Of a DNA stretch of 64,000 nucleotides, positions 11,305 through 20,233 are shown in pieces (the stretch's first letter is position 1; every line of letters begins with the position of its first letter). The DNA comes from Swingsia samuiensis (lineage in GTDB: Bacteria; Pseudomonadota; Alphaproteobacteria; Acetobacterales; Acetobacteraceae), in contig NZ_CP038141.1 of NCBI RefSeq assembly GCF_006542355.1, forward strand, positions 715,001 to 779,000, in the 5' to 3' direction. Below the pieces are notes generated by a model. The model made no database searches, was not told the origin of the DNA, and was given only the letters and a program-made list of their open reading frames with translations. Both the position numbers and the translations under genes were made by a program.

Positions 11305-12351
11305 TTAGAAATTTGATTTTTTCATATCAACGACAAAGCGATATTTCACATCACCTTTTTCCAAACGAACAAAAGCGTCGTTAATATCTTCCATTTTAAT
11401 CATTTCACAGTCGGCTAAAATGTTCTTTCTGCCACAAAAATCAAGCAATTCTTGGGTTTGTTCAATTCCCCCAATCAAAGACCCTGTTAAATGACGGCGT
11501 CCAAAAACTAATGGAAGCGTATTAAATCCTGGAGCAGGACCAATCTGTCCCACCATTGCGATCGTTCCGCCAAGATCTAAAAGTGGAAAATATTCGGAAA
11601 CATCATGCTCTACAGGAATTGTATCAATAATCACATCAAAGCTAGAGGCAGCTTCTTCCATCTGTTTTGCATCAGAAGAAACAAGATATTTGTCCGCTCC
11701 CAACTCAAATGCTGTGCTTTCTTTCGACTTTGAGCGACTAATCACTGTAACTTCTGCACCTAGAGCAGAGGCCAATTTGACAGCCATATGGCCAAGACCA
11801 CCAAGACCGGCGACAGCAACACGACTGCCAGGACCGACACCATAATTCCGAAGCGGTGCATAGGTTGTAATACCCGCACACAAGATAGGAGCTACACGAG
11901 CTATATCCAAATTCTCTGGAACAGAAAGAACAAATTGCTCTCTTACAACAATATGCTGTGAATACCCGCCATAGGTTATTTCTTTCGTGATCCGGTCTGG
12001 ACTATTATATGTGAAAGTAGCCCCTTCCAAACAAAACTGCTCTTCATTTGCACGGCAGTGCTTACATTGCTGACAGCTATCAACCATACATCCGACAGCA
12101 ACTGTATCACCTTTTTTGAATTTTTTTACGTCAGAGCCAACGTCTACTACTCGGCCAACAATTTCATGCCCAGGAACAACAGGATAAATTGAATTTTTCC
12201 AATCATTATGAGCCTGATGCAGGTCACTATGACACACACCACAATACAAAACCTCTATCGCAACATCATTCGGACGAACATCACGTCGTTCAAACGTGAA
12301 CGGCCGCATAGGAGATTCTGCACTCTCTGCAAAAAAGCCACGTGTTTGCAT
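11305..12351 (-). CDS. Zinc-dependent NAD(P)-linked alcohol dehydrogenase (cinnamyl-alcohol/YahK type)
   Basis: A medium-chain alcohol/aldehyde oxidoreductase of about 348 residues. The start at 12351 is chosen because GAGGAA lies 8-9 bases upstream; an ATG 15 bases earlier overlaps that site. Visible features: catalytic-zinc ligands in YCGVCHSDLH and GHEIVGRV, the structural zinc cluster with four cysteines in CMVDSCQQCKHCRANEEQFC, and the nucleotide fold GLGGLGHMAVKLA. The ISRSKSK stretch after it is typical of NADP-preferring relatives, though cofactor choice is inference. It may act in alcohol or aldehyde turnover, common in acetic acid bacteria. Substrate unknown. Confidence 0.92.
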   Translation of the reverse strand: MQTRGFFAESAESPMRPFTFERRDVRPNDVAIEVLYCGVCHSDLHQAHNDWKNSIYPVVPGHEIVGRVVDVGSDVKKFKKGDTVAVGCMVDSCQQCKHCRANEEQFCLEGATFTYNSPDRITKEITYGGYSQHIVVREQFVLSVPENLDIARVAPILCAGITTYAPLRNYGVGPGSRVAVAGLGGLGHMAVKLASALGAEVTVISRSKSKESTAFELGADKYLVSSDAKQMEEAASSFDVIIDTIPVEHDVSEYFPLLDLGGTIAMVGQIGPAPGFNTLPLVFGRRHLTGSLIGGIEQTQELLDFCGRKNILADCEMIKMEDINDAFVRLEKGDVKYRFVVDMKKSNF

Positions 12352-12448
12352 GGAATATTTCCTCATATAAGTTAATGTTTGAAGTATACTCTATTTTTTG
12401 TATCTTTTACAATCATAAAGACACTTTTTAATAGTATCGAATAGTTAA

Positions 12449-13945
12449 TTAAAATATTTCAACATGACTTCTAAAGCCCAACATCCACGCATCCTTCAAA
12501 TTTACCTGCCCATTAGGGTTATGATAATATTGAATATCTGGCTCAAACGTAATTGCGCCTGTAACAGAAAGCGTATAATTCAATTCTGCTACTTCCTGAT
12601 GAGATTGAATACCTGTCGCACGATAGGGAAGAGACCTTTTTGCTTGATAGAGCATTCTTTCCGTTCGCTGCACACCCGGTGCTATATGAACATAAGATAA
12701 ACCTAGGCCAATACTATCTGCAGGCCTCTGCTTCCAGAAGCCTTTCCAAACCAATCCAATATATAACTGTCGATCTCGTAAAGCTGTTTTCCGATCATTA
12801 AAAACAGCCCCTCCCAAAAGGAAGACACCACCATTGGGGTTATACGCAGAACCTTTTACGCACTGATCCCCCATAAGCCAGATAGACCACGCTCCACTAT
12901 GCCGTGCAGCAGTATATCCACTATCTTCATACAGATTCCCCAAAGAGTTATAAAAATTCTCCTGTCGGGCCATTGTCTCTACAGCAACACCTAACTTGTA
13001 GTGTCCAGAATATTTATAGCGATGTGATTTCCTCCAAAAGGTTGGCTGCCACCCCACCTCTGTAGGAAAAATCTCTCCTACAATATTAGAGCCATTCAAT
13101 TTAAATCCTGTTCGATGTTGGGCTGTTGAATAAATACCTTCTTCAGCAAAATATATTCCCGTTTGAATATATATATCCCGGCGCCACGGCCTACCACGAA
13201 CTCTTAAGGCCCAGACGGAGGCAGGGTAAGAACTATAATATGAACTATCTCCTGCTCCTTTAGGTCTTCCACAAAAGCTATTATTTATAAAAGTACAAAA
13301 CATTGTCCCTGACGCGAAATCAGATAATTGCGCCATACGCCCCGCCGCGATAGCCAATCTATTATTAAATAGATGCTGCTCCCCGTATGCCATCACCATA
13401 TGCACAACAACATTTCCACCGCCACCATATGTTTCCTGACTGTGAGCCAGCCAATCCCCAAACATTCGGTTCGCAGTTGTTCCGTAACGCCCTATAAAAA
13501 TTGCATGCGTCGTAAACCCTTTTAGTCCTACCAAAGAACTCCAATCCGTAAAGACATTGAATGCATACTGACCTGCATTCGATGCTCCTTGCCTATAACC
13601 ATGCCCCTTCGTGGGAGATGTCACCGCCCCCATAAATTCATTAAGATTATCCAGCTGTGCAATGGTTCCATGGCGTCTCAACCACCCATCCGAAGCGTTC
13701 AAAAAAGGGAAAAGAGAGGGTGGTGCGGAAAGCCTCTTCTCCATATTTTCAAACACAGAAGCTTTCGGTAACTGCTCAGCCGCATCAATCAATAATGACG
13801 ATGCCTCAGTTTCCGCATTCTGCTCGGATGCGGTTGTACCTTCTGAGGGTATTTTTATCTCTTGCGTATAGCCCTCACAAGGCAGGCCTAAAAAACCTCC
13901 TAATGCGATTGCAAATCTATAAGAATAAATTCCTGCTATTCTCAT
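12449..13945 (-). CDS. Carbohydrate-selective porin, OprB family
   Basis: An outer-membrane porin of 498 residues for diffusion of sugars. A signal peptide occupies roughly residues 1-27 (cleavage near EGYTQE). The mature chain has many alternating beta segments rich in Tyr/Trp/Gly and ends in an aromatic residue (HVEIF), the outer-membrane sorting signal. OprB hallmarks include WLRRHGTIAQLDNLNEF, the DWLAHSQETYGGGG stretch and LGLSYVHIAPGVQ. It is divergent from flgH. OprB paralogues are abundant in acetic acid bacteria, which supports the host assignment. Confidence 0.87.
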   Translation of the reverse strand: MRIAGIYSYRFAIALGGFLGLPCEGYTQEIKIPSEGTTASEQNAETEASSLLIDAAEQLPKASVFENMEKRLSAPPSLFPFLNASDGWLRRHGTIAQLDNLNEFMGAVTSPTKGHGYRQGASNAGQYAFNVFTDWSSLVGLKGFTTHAIFIGRYGTTANRMFGDWLAHSQETYGGGGNVVVHMVMAYGEQHLFNNRLAIAAGRMAQLSDFASGTMFCTFINNSFCGRPKGAGDSSYYSSYPASVWALRVRGRPWRRDIYIQTGIYFAEEGIYSTAQHRTGFKLNGSNIVGEIFPTEVGWQPTFWRKSHRYKYSGHYKLGVAVETMARQENFYNSLGNLYEDSGYTAARHSGAWSIWLMGDQCVKGSAYNPNGGVFLLGGAVFNDRKTALRDRQLYIGLVWKGFWKQRPADSIGLGLSYVHIAPGVQRTERMLYQAKRSLPYRATGIQSHQEVAELNYTLSVTGAITFEPDIQYYHNPNGQVNLKDAWMLGFRSHVEIF

Positions 13946-14081
13946 CGAATATTTACACAGCCTAGATTAATAAAAAATTCCTCTAACATTAAAGTCTATT
14001 TTACCCCTTCAGGTTTAACTAATTTTTGATCTTTTTTTTAGATATTCACATTTAATATCAATAGACGGTTTTAGGCTTCCC

Positions 14082-14828
14082 ATGTTTCGCATTTCTCCAA
14101 AAACCGTAAAGTATTTTTCTTTGAGTATCCTATTATCATCAACAGCTGCATGCTCATCACTAGCACAACTCTCTGAAGTTGGCCGCCCTCCACGAATGAC
14201 GGCTATATCTGACCCAACATTAGCCGCAAGCTACCGCCCCATTACAATGCCTATGCCTCCTCTACGTCCCCCCCCAGAAGAGGAAGCAAGTCTTTGGCAA
14301 AGCGGTAGCAAAGCCTTTTTTAAGGATCAAAGAGCATCGCAAGTGGGTGATCTTGTTACAATCATCGTTGATATTACTGATAATGCTGCGTTTAATAATG
14401 GAACAACCGCAAATAGAGCCGCAACTGAAAAGTTTGGTATTCCAAACTTCTTCGGAATCAAAGGCAAAATAGTCGATGCTCTTACGGGGGCAAACAGCTT
14501 ACAAACCAGTAGCAGCAGCAACAACAACGCTACGGGCAAAATTGCGCGAAATGAAACTGTGACACTGCGCTTGGCGGGCACCATTACACAAGTGCTTCCA
14601 AACGGCAATTTTGTTGTTATGGGAAAACAGGAAGTCCGCGTAAATAGTGAACTACGCGAGCTTGGGGTGAGTGGTATTGTGCGTCCTCAAGATATTACAG
14701 CCGATAATACAGTCACACACGATCGCATGGCCGAAGCGCGCATTGCCTATGGCGGGCGCGGTACCCTATCTCAGCTTCAAACCCCTCGATACGGTCAACA
14801 GATTATAGGAAACATCTTACCATTCTAG
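14082..14828 (+). CDS. flgH: Flagellar L-ring protein FlgH
   Basis: This lipoprotein forms the flagellar L-ring in the outer membrane. The 248 residues start with a lipoprotein signal peptide with cysteine 24 in STAACSS. The conserved core SLWQSGSKAFFKDQRASQVGDLVTIIVDI, the GNFVVMGKQEVRVNSELREL segment and the C-terminal FlgH block (VRPQDITADNTV ... IAYGGRGTLSQLQTPRYGQQI) are all present. It is intact but alone: no other flagellar gene occurs in the window. It is divergent from the OprB gene and convergent with the TPR gene. Confidence 0.94.
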   Translation: MFRISPKTVKYFSLSILLSSTAACSSLAQLSEVGRPPRMTAISDPTLAASYRPITMPMPPLRPPPEEEASLWQSGSKAFFKDQRASQVGDLVTIIVDITDNAAFNNGTTANRAATEKFGIPNFFGIKGKIVDALTGANSLQTSSSSNNNATGKIARNETVTLRLAGTITQVLPNGNFVVMGKQEVRVNSELRELGVSGIVRPQDITADNTVTHDRMAEARIAYGGRGTLSQLQTPRYGQQIIGNILPF

Positions 14829-14831
14829 TAA

Positions 14832-14860
14832 ATAGGTCGAACTCTTTAAGTCCGACCTAT
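14832..14860. terminator. Terminator hairpin between flgH and the TPR gene
   Basis: ATAGGTCG (14832-14839) pairs with CGACCTAT (14853-14860), and the stem extends inward by ACT/AGT after one mismatch. CCAATTTT follows on the plus strand. It sits between convergent genes and could serve both. Confidence 0.7.
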
Positions 14861-14866
14861 CCAATT

Positions 14867-16111
14867 TTAATGTATTGAACGCTCTAGCAATAAACCCCAC
14901 AATTCTGCGACATCCTTTGTAGCGCCTTGATCCGAAATCGCATTTAACGTTTTGATTGCTTCTGCTTTATGGCCACCATCCATTTGCGCCATACCGTATT
15001 GCAACTGGGCTAAAGCAGGGTAGCGTGGATTTTTTGCAAGCCCTCGACGCATCAAAGCAAGGCCTTGGTCAACTTTACCATTAAGAACCAAGTTATAACC
15101 CGCCGTTAGAGGAGCAGCTGCATTCGTTGATGTCCCCGCAGCTTCCACAAGCTGAGGCAATTGAGCACGTTCTGTTGCCGCATGTTGAGCAACAAATGAA
15201 CGGAACTTTGCATCCGCTTGAGCAGTAGAACCACTACCAAGAACTTTATTCGCATATCCTTGATCAAGTAAGTTCAAGCCCAGCTGAGATAAACCCATTT
15301 GCACCGCCCGTTCTCCCATATCCTGATAATCGGATGGGTTTTTCAGAACACCTGTGGCCAACCTCAACCGCTCAACATAAAAAACAAGAGACGGAGAAAG
15401 ATTAGGGTTCGCGACCAAGTCATGAACCAACACGCTCCAATAGTCCGGCTTGGAGTAGTATTTGGCAAGAAGAACATACACATGCGTTTTCGCATTTGTA
15501 TCTTTTAAATTGGTGTAAGCTGTGGCCAACATCTGAAGCTGACTTTCTACAGGAATGCGATGAGCTTTCAATGTTGAATCAACAACTTCCTGCGCTACAC
15601 GTGCTGTATTTTTCCAATCGCTCTGAAGATAATAACTTTGAATCAACATGGTTTGCATACGTGCATCAGACCCATGTTGATTCAAATATTTTTCAATTGC
15701 TTTAATGGCAACTGGATAATTCTTTGCATTATAAGCCAAAGAAGCCTCAGCCATCAGCATTTGAGCTTTAGCTTCCTTAGGTGTCCGTGAACTTGCGATT
15801 AAGACATCATAAGCTTTAATTGCTGCCTCAACATCACCAGACTGAGCAGCTACTGCTGCACGCATTTGCGCTGTCGTATAGGCTTCATAGTCTGTTTTGC
15901 CCTTAACCGCATCGGCCGCATTTACAGCTGACATCGCTTTCGTGTAGTTTTTAGCAGCCAAAGCCGCTTGAGCTTGCTGCAAATCTTTACCGACAACTTG
16001 CCCTAATACATCATCTGCGTGTGCAACAGCTCCCGACAAAACTCCCGCACTCACAATTCCTGTAAGCAGTAAAGAGCGAACACTGACATAACGGTTAAGG
16101 TACAAAAACAC
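14867..16111 (-). CDS. Secreted tetratricopeptide-repeat protein of the TonB operon
   Basis: A periplasmic protein of 414 residues. The signal peptide ends near GAVAHA|DDVLG (about residue 32). The rest is helical with TPR-like repeats, for example DLQQAQAALAAKNYTKAMSA, VEAAIKAYDVLIASSRTPKEA, ALAYNAKNYPVAIKAIEKY and LNGKVDQGLALMRRGLAKNP. It is the last gene after tonB-exbB-exbD-exbD, 3 bases after the second exbD. A role as a periplasmic scaffold for the energy-transducing complex is inference; the biochemical function is not known. Confidence 0.85.
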   Translation of the reverse strand: MFLYLNRYVSVRSLLLTGIVSAGVLSGAVAHADDVLGQVVGKDLQQAQAALAAKNYTKAMSAVNAADAVKGKTDYEAYTTAQMRAAVAAQSGDVEAAIKAYDVLIASSRTPKEAKAQMLMAEASLAYNAKNYPVAIKAIEKYLNQHGSDARMQTMLIQSYYLQSDWKNTARVAQEVVDSTLKAHRIPVESQLQMLATAYTNLKDTNAKTHVYVLLAKYYSKPDYWSVLVHDLVANPNLSPSLVFYVERLRLATGVLKNPSDYQDMGERAVQMGLSQLGLNLLDQGYANKVLGSGSTAQADAKFRSFVAQHAATERAQLPQLVEAAGTSTNAAAPLTAGYNLVLNGKVDQGLALMRRGLAKNPRYPALAQLQYGMAQMDGGHKAEAIKTLNAISDQGATKDVAELWGLLLERSIH

Positions 16112-16114
16112 GAT

Positions 16115-16549
16115 TTACTGTCCTTCCATAAATTGATCCGCACCCACAATTCCTAACTGCGTAATGCCTAACCGTTGAGCATCAGCAAGGACATGCGCAA
16201 CCGTTTTATAATCTGACAAACGATTAGGATGAATGTGCATCTCTGGCTGTTTCGCCTCTGCTGCTGCGGCACGGAAATGCTCCTGCAAAGCAGCTTCTGA
16301 TGTTATCGGCTCATCATTCCACGTAATACTATTATCATAGCCGATACTTACCGTAACCAAGTGAGGCTGCTCTGTAGAAGGTGGTGGATTACCTTGTGGC
16401 AAATCAATAGAAACAGAATGCGTCTGAAGAGGTATAGTGATGATTAACATAATCAATAACACCAACATCACATCAATAAGTGGTGTGGTATTGATATCCA
16501 CAATACCTTCATCTTCGTGAGTACTATCAGTCCCGATATTCATACCCAT
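16115..16549 (-). CDS. Biopolymer transport protein ExbD (second copy)
   Basis: A TolR/ExbD-family inner-membrane protein of 144 residues. A short cytoplasmic N-terminus contains the family motif DINTTPLIDVMLVLLIMLIIT, whose aspartate (DVML) is the proton-coupling residue in the single membrane helix. A periplasmic domain follows. It lies downstream of a first exbD with 23 bases between them. Two ExbD paralogues in tandem are seen in several TonB-type operons and could form a heterodimer around ExbB. Confidence 0.93.
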   Translation of the reverse strand: MGMNIGTDSTHEDEGIVDINTTPLIDVMLVLLIMLIITIPLQTHSVSIDLPQGNPPPSTEQPHLVTVSIGYDNSITWNDEPITSEAALQEHFRAAAAEAKQPEMHIHPNRLSDYKTVAHVLADAQRLGITQLGIVGADQFMEGQ

Positions 16550-16572
16550 AATTCTGGCCTCCCCAGAACAAC

Positions 16573-16992
16573 CTAGTGTGGTTGTTCTGTGATAAAATCA
16601 ACATGTGCAATACCAGCCTGCTGGCATGCAGTAACAATCTGTCCTACCGCCAAGTATTTCACAGAAGCATCTCCGCGAATTTGTACTTGTGGTTGAGGCC
16701 GTTGCTTGGCAGCCTCGGTTAAACGATCAACGAGTTCATGTTGAGACCGTACAGGAATTGTATTCCAATATGTCTGCCCATCAGACGTAACCGCCAAGAC
16801 GATATTCCCTGGTTTGGTCTGTGTCGGCTGATTAGCATCAACCGGCAACTTGACCTTTACAGTATGAGTGGCCACAGGAATGGTGATCAAAAAAATGATC
16901 AACAAAACCAACATAACGTCAACGAGAGGTGTGGTGTTGATTGCCGACACCACCTCGTCGTCACCGCTGCCTCCTCCGACGTTCATTGCCAT
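16573..16992 (-). CDS. exbD: Biopolymer transport protein ExbD (first copy)
   Basis: An ExbD/TolR-type protein of 139 residues. The signature AINTTPLVDVMLVLLIIFLIT carries the conserved membrane aspartate. The periplasmic domain has the usual VQIRGDASVKYLAVGQIVTAC end. It starts 4 bases after exbB stops. It differs clearly from the second copy in the periplasmic part, so the duplication is not recent. Confidence 0.94.
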   Translation of the reverse strand: MAMNVGGGSGDDEVVSAINTTPLVDVMLVLLIIFLITIPVATHTVKVKLPVDANQPTQTKPGNIVLAVTSDGQTYWNTIPVRSQHELVDRLTEAAKQRPQPQVQIRGDASVKYLAVGQIVTACQQAGIAHVDFITEQPH

Positions 16993-16996
16993 ATTA

Positions 16997-18025
16997 TTAG
17001 ATCCGATTTGTTGTGGTTATCGTTGTGGGAGCAGCCATTGAGCCTTCTTCTGGAGAAACACCATGACGGAAGCCACCAATCAAAACGGACTGAAGATCAG
17101 ACGCAAAATTACGAACCCGATCCATAGACGCTTTGTTACGACGGACTAAAAGGTTATACCCCAACACCGCAGGAACAGCCGTTGCAAGGCCAATCGCTGT
17201 CATAATGAGAGATTCACCAACAGGGCCTGCCACTTTATCAATTGATGCCTGCCCAGCAATACCGATTGCAGTCAACGCATGGTAAATACCCCATACTGTT
17301 CCAAACAATCCAATAAATGGAGAGGTTGATCCTACTGTACCCAAAAAGGCCAATCCACCTTGCAGACGAACATTAATGGTTTCGACCGCACGGGAAATGG
17401 ACATCGCGGTCCAAGAATTCAAATCAATTGAATCCCGCATTGATCCTTCATGATGCTCTGCAGCAACAATCCCTGTTTCTGCAATATATCGGAAAGGCGA
17501 AGACACTTTGAGTGCTTCTGCCCCTTCGTGAACTGTTGGCTTAGACCAAAATACACGTGAAGCTTCTTTAGCAGAACTCAATAAACGGCTCTGCTCAAAA
17601 AACTTCAGAACCATGATAATCCATGTTCCCAAGGACATCAGAGCCATAATAATCAAAACGCTACGCGCAATAACATCCCCATTCGCCCAAAGAGCACCTA
17701 AACCATAAGGGTTTCCCTGAGGGGCCGCAGCTTCTGGCGTTGCTGTAGCACTCTCTCCTGGAGTGGCTGCCGCTGCTGGCGTCTGAGTAGCAGACGGTGC
17801 AACCGATGCCGCCGGAGCAGACGTGTCATTCGCAGCAGAAGAAGAAGCGCCTGCTGCTGAAGATGAGGACGCAGCTGCGGACGCACCCTGAGCAAAAGCT
17901 CCACCAGGAAAAGATACGCCTGCTGCCAATACAAGCATCAAAGCCATGGCCGTACGTTTAGAAAGGCGAGCATTCGTCGAAACGACGGTCTCAGAAGATT
18001 GGAAAAATCTAGTCATCAACTTCAT
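16997..18025 (-). CDS. exbB: MotA/TolQ/ExbB proton channel protein with long Ala/Ser-rich N-terminus
   Basis: The proton channel subunit of the TonB-ExbB-ExbD energiser, about 342 residues. The start at 18025 (or 18016) is uncertain: AAGGA lies 1 base before the former and 10 before the latter. After a signal-like segment ending GGAFAQ there is a low-complexity Ala/Ser/Thr/Pro stretch of about 70 residues. The channel part then follows: RSVLIIMALMSLGTWIIMVLKF, then GLAFLGTVGSTSPFIGLFGTVWGIYHAL and GESLIMTAIGLATAVPAVLGYN. This extended periplasmic N-terminus is found in the larger ExbB subclass. Confidence 0.93.
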   Translation of the reverse strand: MKLMTRFFQSSETVVSTNARLSKRTAMALMLVLAAGVSFPGGAFAQGASAAASSSSAAGASSSAANDTSAPAASVAPSATQTPAAAATPGESATATPEAAAPQGNPYGLGALWANGDVIARSVLIIMALMSLGTWIIMVLKFFEQSRLLSSAKEASRVFWSKPTVHEGAEALKVSSPFRYIAETGIVAAEHHEGSMRDSIDLNSWTAMSISRAVETINVRLQGGLAFLGTVGSTSPFIGLFGTVWGIYHALTAIGIAGQASIDKVAGPVGESLIMTAIGLATAVPAVLGYNLLVRRNKASMDRVRNFASDLQSVLIGGFRHGVSPEEGSMAAPTTITTTNRI

Positions 18026-18066
18026 ATCCTTGTTAGCGGTAATCAACGTTAAGCGCTTTTTTCAGG

Positions 18067-18753
18067 TCAATCATCACCCAGAGTAAAATCAACATGCAAA
18101 ATATGATGATGCTCTATAACTGGGACACCATTCTGAACAGCCGGCTGGTAGCGTGCACGATGAAGAAATTCGAGAGCACTATCTGAAAACTCCGGCCCAC
18201 CACTCGATGACACAATGGAACAATTTGCCGTGCGACCGTTCGGCAAAATATCACATGAAGCTGTGACTTTACCTTCACGGCTTTCTTCCTGCGCTTCCTC
18301 TGGATAGTCAGGCTTAGCTCCGTTTATAGGATGCGCTCCAGCACTGTGATCGGGTACCGATGGTGCGGGAGGTGCCTTAGGCGCAGCTGCCTGCGTAGGC
18401 GCTACCGGAACAGGTGATGGGATAGGATTTTCACTTGGTGGAACCGGGTGTGGCGGTTTGACATGCGTAACACGCTTTATAGCCTTTGGTGGAGGCTGAA
18501 CGTTAATCCTAGGGGGCGGAATATACGGTGGCGGTGGCGGCACCATCTGTGGTGGTGGTGGCGGTGGAGGGGGAGGTGGCGGCTTAGGCACCTCTGTTAT
18601 GACCTCAGTTTTGATAGGAGGTCGCTCCTGAGTCATTTTAGTTACTTTTCCACTTATAAGTGCGTACCCCACCGCACCCATAGCCAGTACAGCCACGACG
18701 ATCGCGACAATATAGTCCGTCGGCTTACGCTGTTGTGCGCCGTAGCTCTTCAT
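18067..18753 (-). CDS. tonB: Energy transducer TonB
   Basis: TonB couples inner-membrane proton flow to outer-membrane receptors for siderophores, metals or other substrates. 228 residues: a short cytoplasmic start, one membrane helix (about 14-34, YIVAIVVAVLAMGAVGYALI), then a long proline-rich spacer with an uninterrupted run of 11 prolines near residues 58-68. The C-terminal TonB domain includes KPDYPEEAQEESREGKV and FLHRARYQPAVQNG. An AAGAAGG ribosome site lies 7 bases before the ATG. It is the first gene of a five-gene operon. No receptor gene is adjacent. Confidence 0.95.
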   Translation of the reverse strand: MKSYGAQQRKPTDYIVAIVVAVLAMGAVGYALISGKVTKMTQERPPIKTEVITEVPKPPPPPPPPPPPQMVPPPPPYIPPPRINVQPPPKAIKRVTHVKPPHPVPPSENPIPSPVPVAPTQAAAPKAPPAPSVPDHSAGAHPINGAKPDYPEEAQEESREGKVTASCDILPNGRTANCSIVSSSGGPEFSDSALEFLHRARYQPAVQNGVPVIEHHHILHVDFTLGDD

Positions 18754-19065
18754 GTCGTAACCTTCTTACCTTACTCACCGACAGATATTATATTCTGTTC
18801 GGCAACTCTTTTCTGATCAGTCTCAAAACACACCTCATTTATAGCATGCTCGAAACACATATCCGATATGTTATTTGGGCAACGTCAGAACGTTTATGTC
18901 AAGTTGATTATGATCAAAAGAATACTAAAAACAAAAATAATTCACTTGCAAACGTTATATAAATGTTTTTTTGCACAAAAAACTATTGTTTATAGTTTTA
19001 TAAACCAAGCCTAGAGAGCACTTTATTCACACAAAGCCCTCCCTAGTTTTAATGATATCTGAAAC
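18754..19065. other. Intergenic region upstream of tonB
   Basis: A 312-base AT-rich gap between the prfB stop and the tonB start, both leftward. It contains the prfB terminator candidate at 18979-18999 and an imperfect hairpin at about 19010-19048 (CTAGAGAGCACTTT against AAAGCCCTCCCTAG). The tonB promoter must lie here. I could not identify a convincing iron-box operator, and no small gene is supported. Confidence 0.5.
18979..18999 (-). terminator. Probable prfB terminator
   Basis: AAAACTAT and ATAGTTTT pair around a 5-base loop. Read on the minus strand the hairpin is followed by a T-run (ATAGTTTTTTG), as expected for rho-independent termination of prfB. Confidence 0.55.
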
Positions 19066-20197
19066 TTATTGCGCCGTTGCACTCGCTTCTGATCGTGTAG
19101 CACCTACACGCTGTGCCAATGATGCCGACATAAAATCATCCAAAGCACCATCAAGCACCGCATCCGGATTCCCGGTTTCAACACCTGTCCGCAAATCTTT
19201 TACAAGCTGGTAAGGTGCCAGCACATACGACCGAATTTGATGCCCCCAACCGATATCCGTTTTAGAAGATTCGGTCTGCGCAGCGGCTGCCTCACGCTTT
19301 TGCAGCTCTGCTTCATACAAACGAGCCCTCAACATCTCCATCGCTTTTGCCCGGTTACGATGCTGTGAACGATCCGTCTGGCAAGCAACAACAATCCCTG
19401 TAGGAATATGCGTAATACGAATAGCCGAATCTGTTTTATTAACGTGCTGCCCACCTGCGCCAGAAGCGCGGAATGTATCCACCCTTAAGTCGGAATCATT
19501 GACCTCAACTTCAATCGAATCATCAACAACAGGATAAACCCATACAGAAGCAAACGACGTTTGACGCCGTGCAGCAGAATCAAATGGTGATATTCTTACC
19601 AGCCTATGCACCCCTGCCTCGGTCTTTAACCAGCCATAGGCATTCGCACCACTGATTTGAACGGTAACAGATTTAATACCCGCCTGCTCACCTTCAGTGC
19701 TTTCAATGAAAGAGACTTTATACCCTCGTTGCTCCGCCCAGCGCGTATACATCCGGAGTAACATTTCAGCCCAGTCCTGAGCTTCTGTTCCTCCTGCGCC
19801 TGAGTTCACCTCAAGATAGCAATCATTACCATCAGCTTCACCAGACAGCAGACTTTCAATTTCTCTTTTATGAACTTCTTCAGCCAACTTCCGGAGCGTT
19901 ACGACAGCTTCCTGAACGAGATCCGTATCTTCTTCCATCTCTGCAAGCTCTACAAGCTCCAGAGTGCTTTGAACTTCACTCTCAATCTGCTCAACGCCTT
20001 CAACTTGGTTCGCTAAAGTCGTCCGTTCGCGCATAATCTTTTGCGCTGCCTCCGCATCATTCCACAGATCAGGATCTTCTACGCGATGATTTAATTCCTC
20101 AAGGCGTGTAATCGCGACATCCCAGTTAAAGATGCCTCCTTAGCAGCGCTACCGACTGCTTAATCTGTTCAGAAAGTGCTTCTGTTTCCGCTGACAT
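19066..20197 (-). CDS. prfB: Peptide chain release factor 2, with programmed +1 frameshift
   Basis: RF2 releases finished proteins at UGA and UAA codons. The gene starts at the ATG 20197 behind a strong GGAGGAA. Frame 0 encodes 23 residues (MSAETEAL ... LLRRHL) and stops at a UAA (20126-20128). A +1 shift at CTT TAA C restores the frame (NWDVAITRLEELNHRVEDPD...) for a total of 376 residues, the normal RF2 length. The RF2 tripeptide SPF (in VRISPFDSAARRQTSF) and the catalytic GGQ (ASGAGGQHVNKTDSAI) are present. The downstream open frame alone (from 20034) would lack the N-terminus. Confidence 0.95.
20125..20140 (-). promoter_or_regulatory. prfB programmed +1 frameshift site with UAA
   Basis: On the minus strand the site reads AGGAGG CAT CTT TAA C. 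The internal Shine-Dalgarno (20135-20140) is spaced 3 bases from the CTT slip codon, as in the classic RF2 site. The in-frame stop is UAA rather than the usual UGA. Confidence 0.92.
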
Positions 20198-20233
20198 AAT
20201 GTTTCCTCCACTCGGCAGGACGATTTAGCGCAA

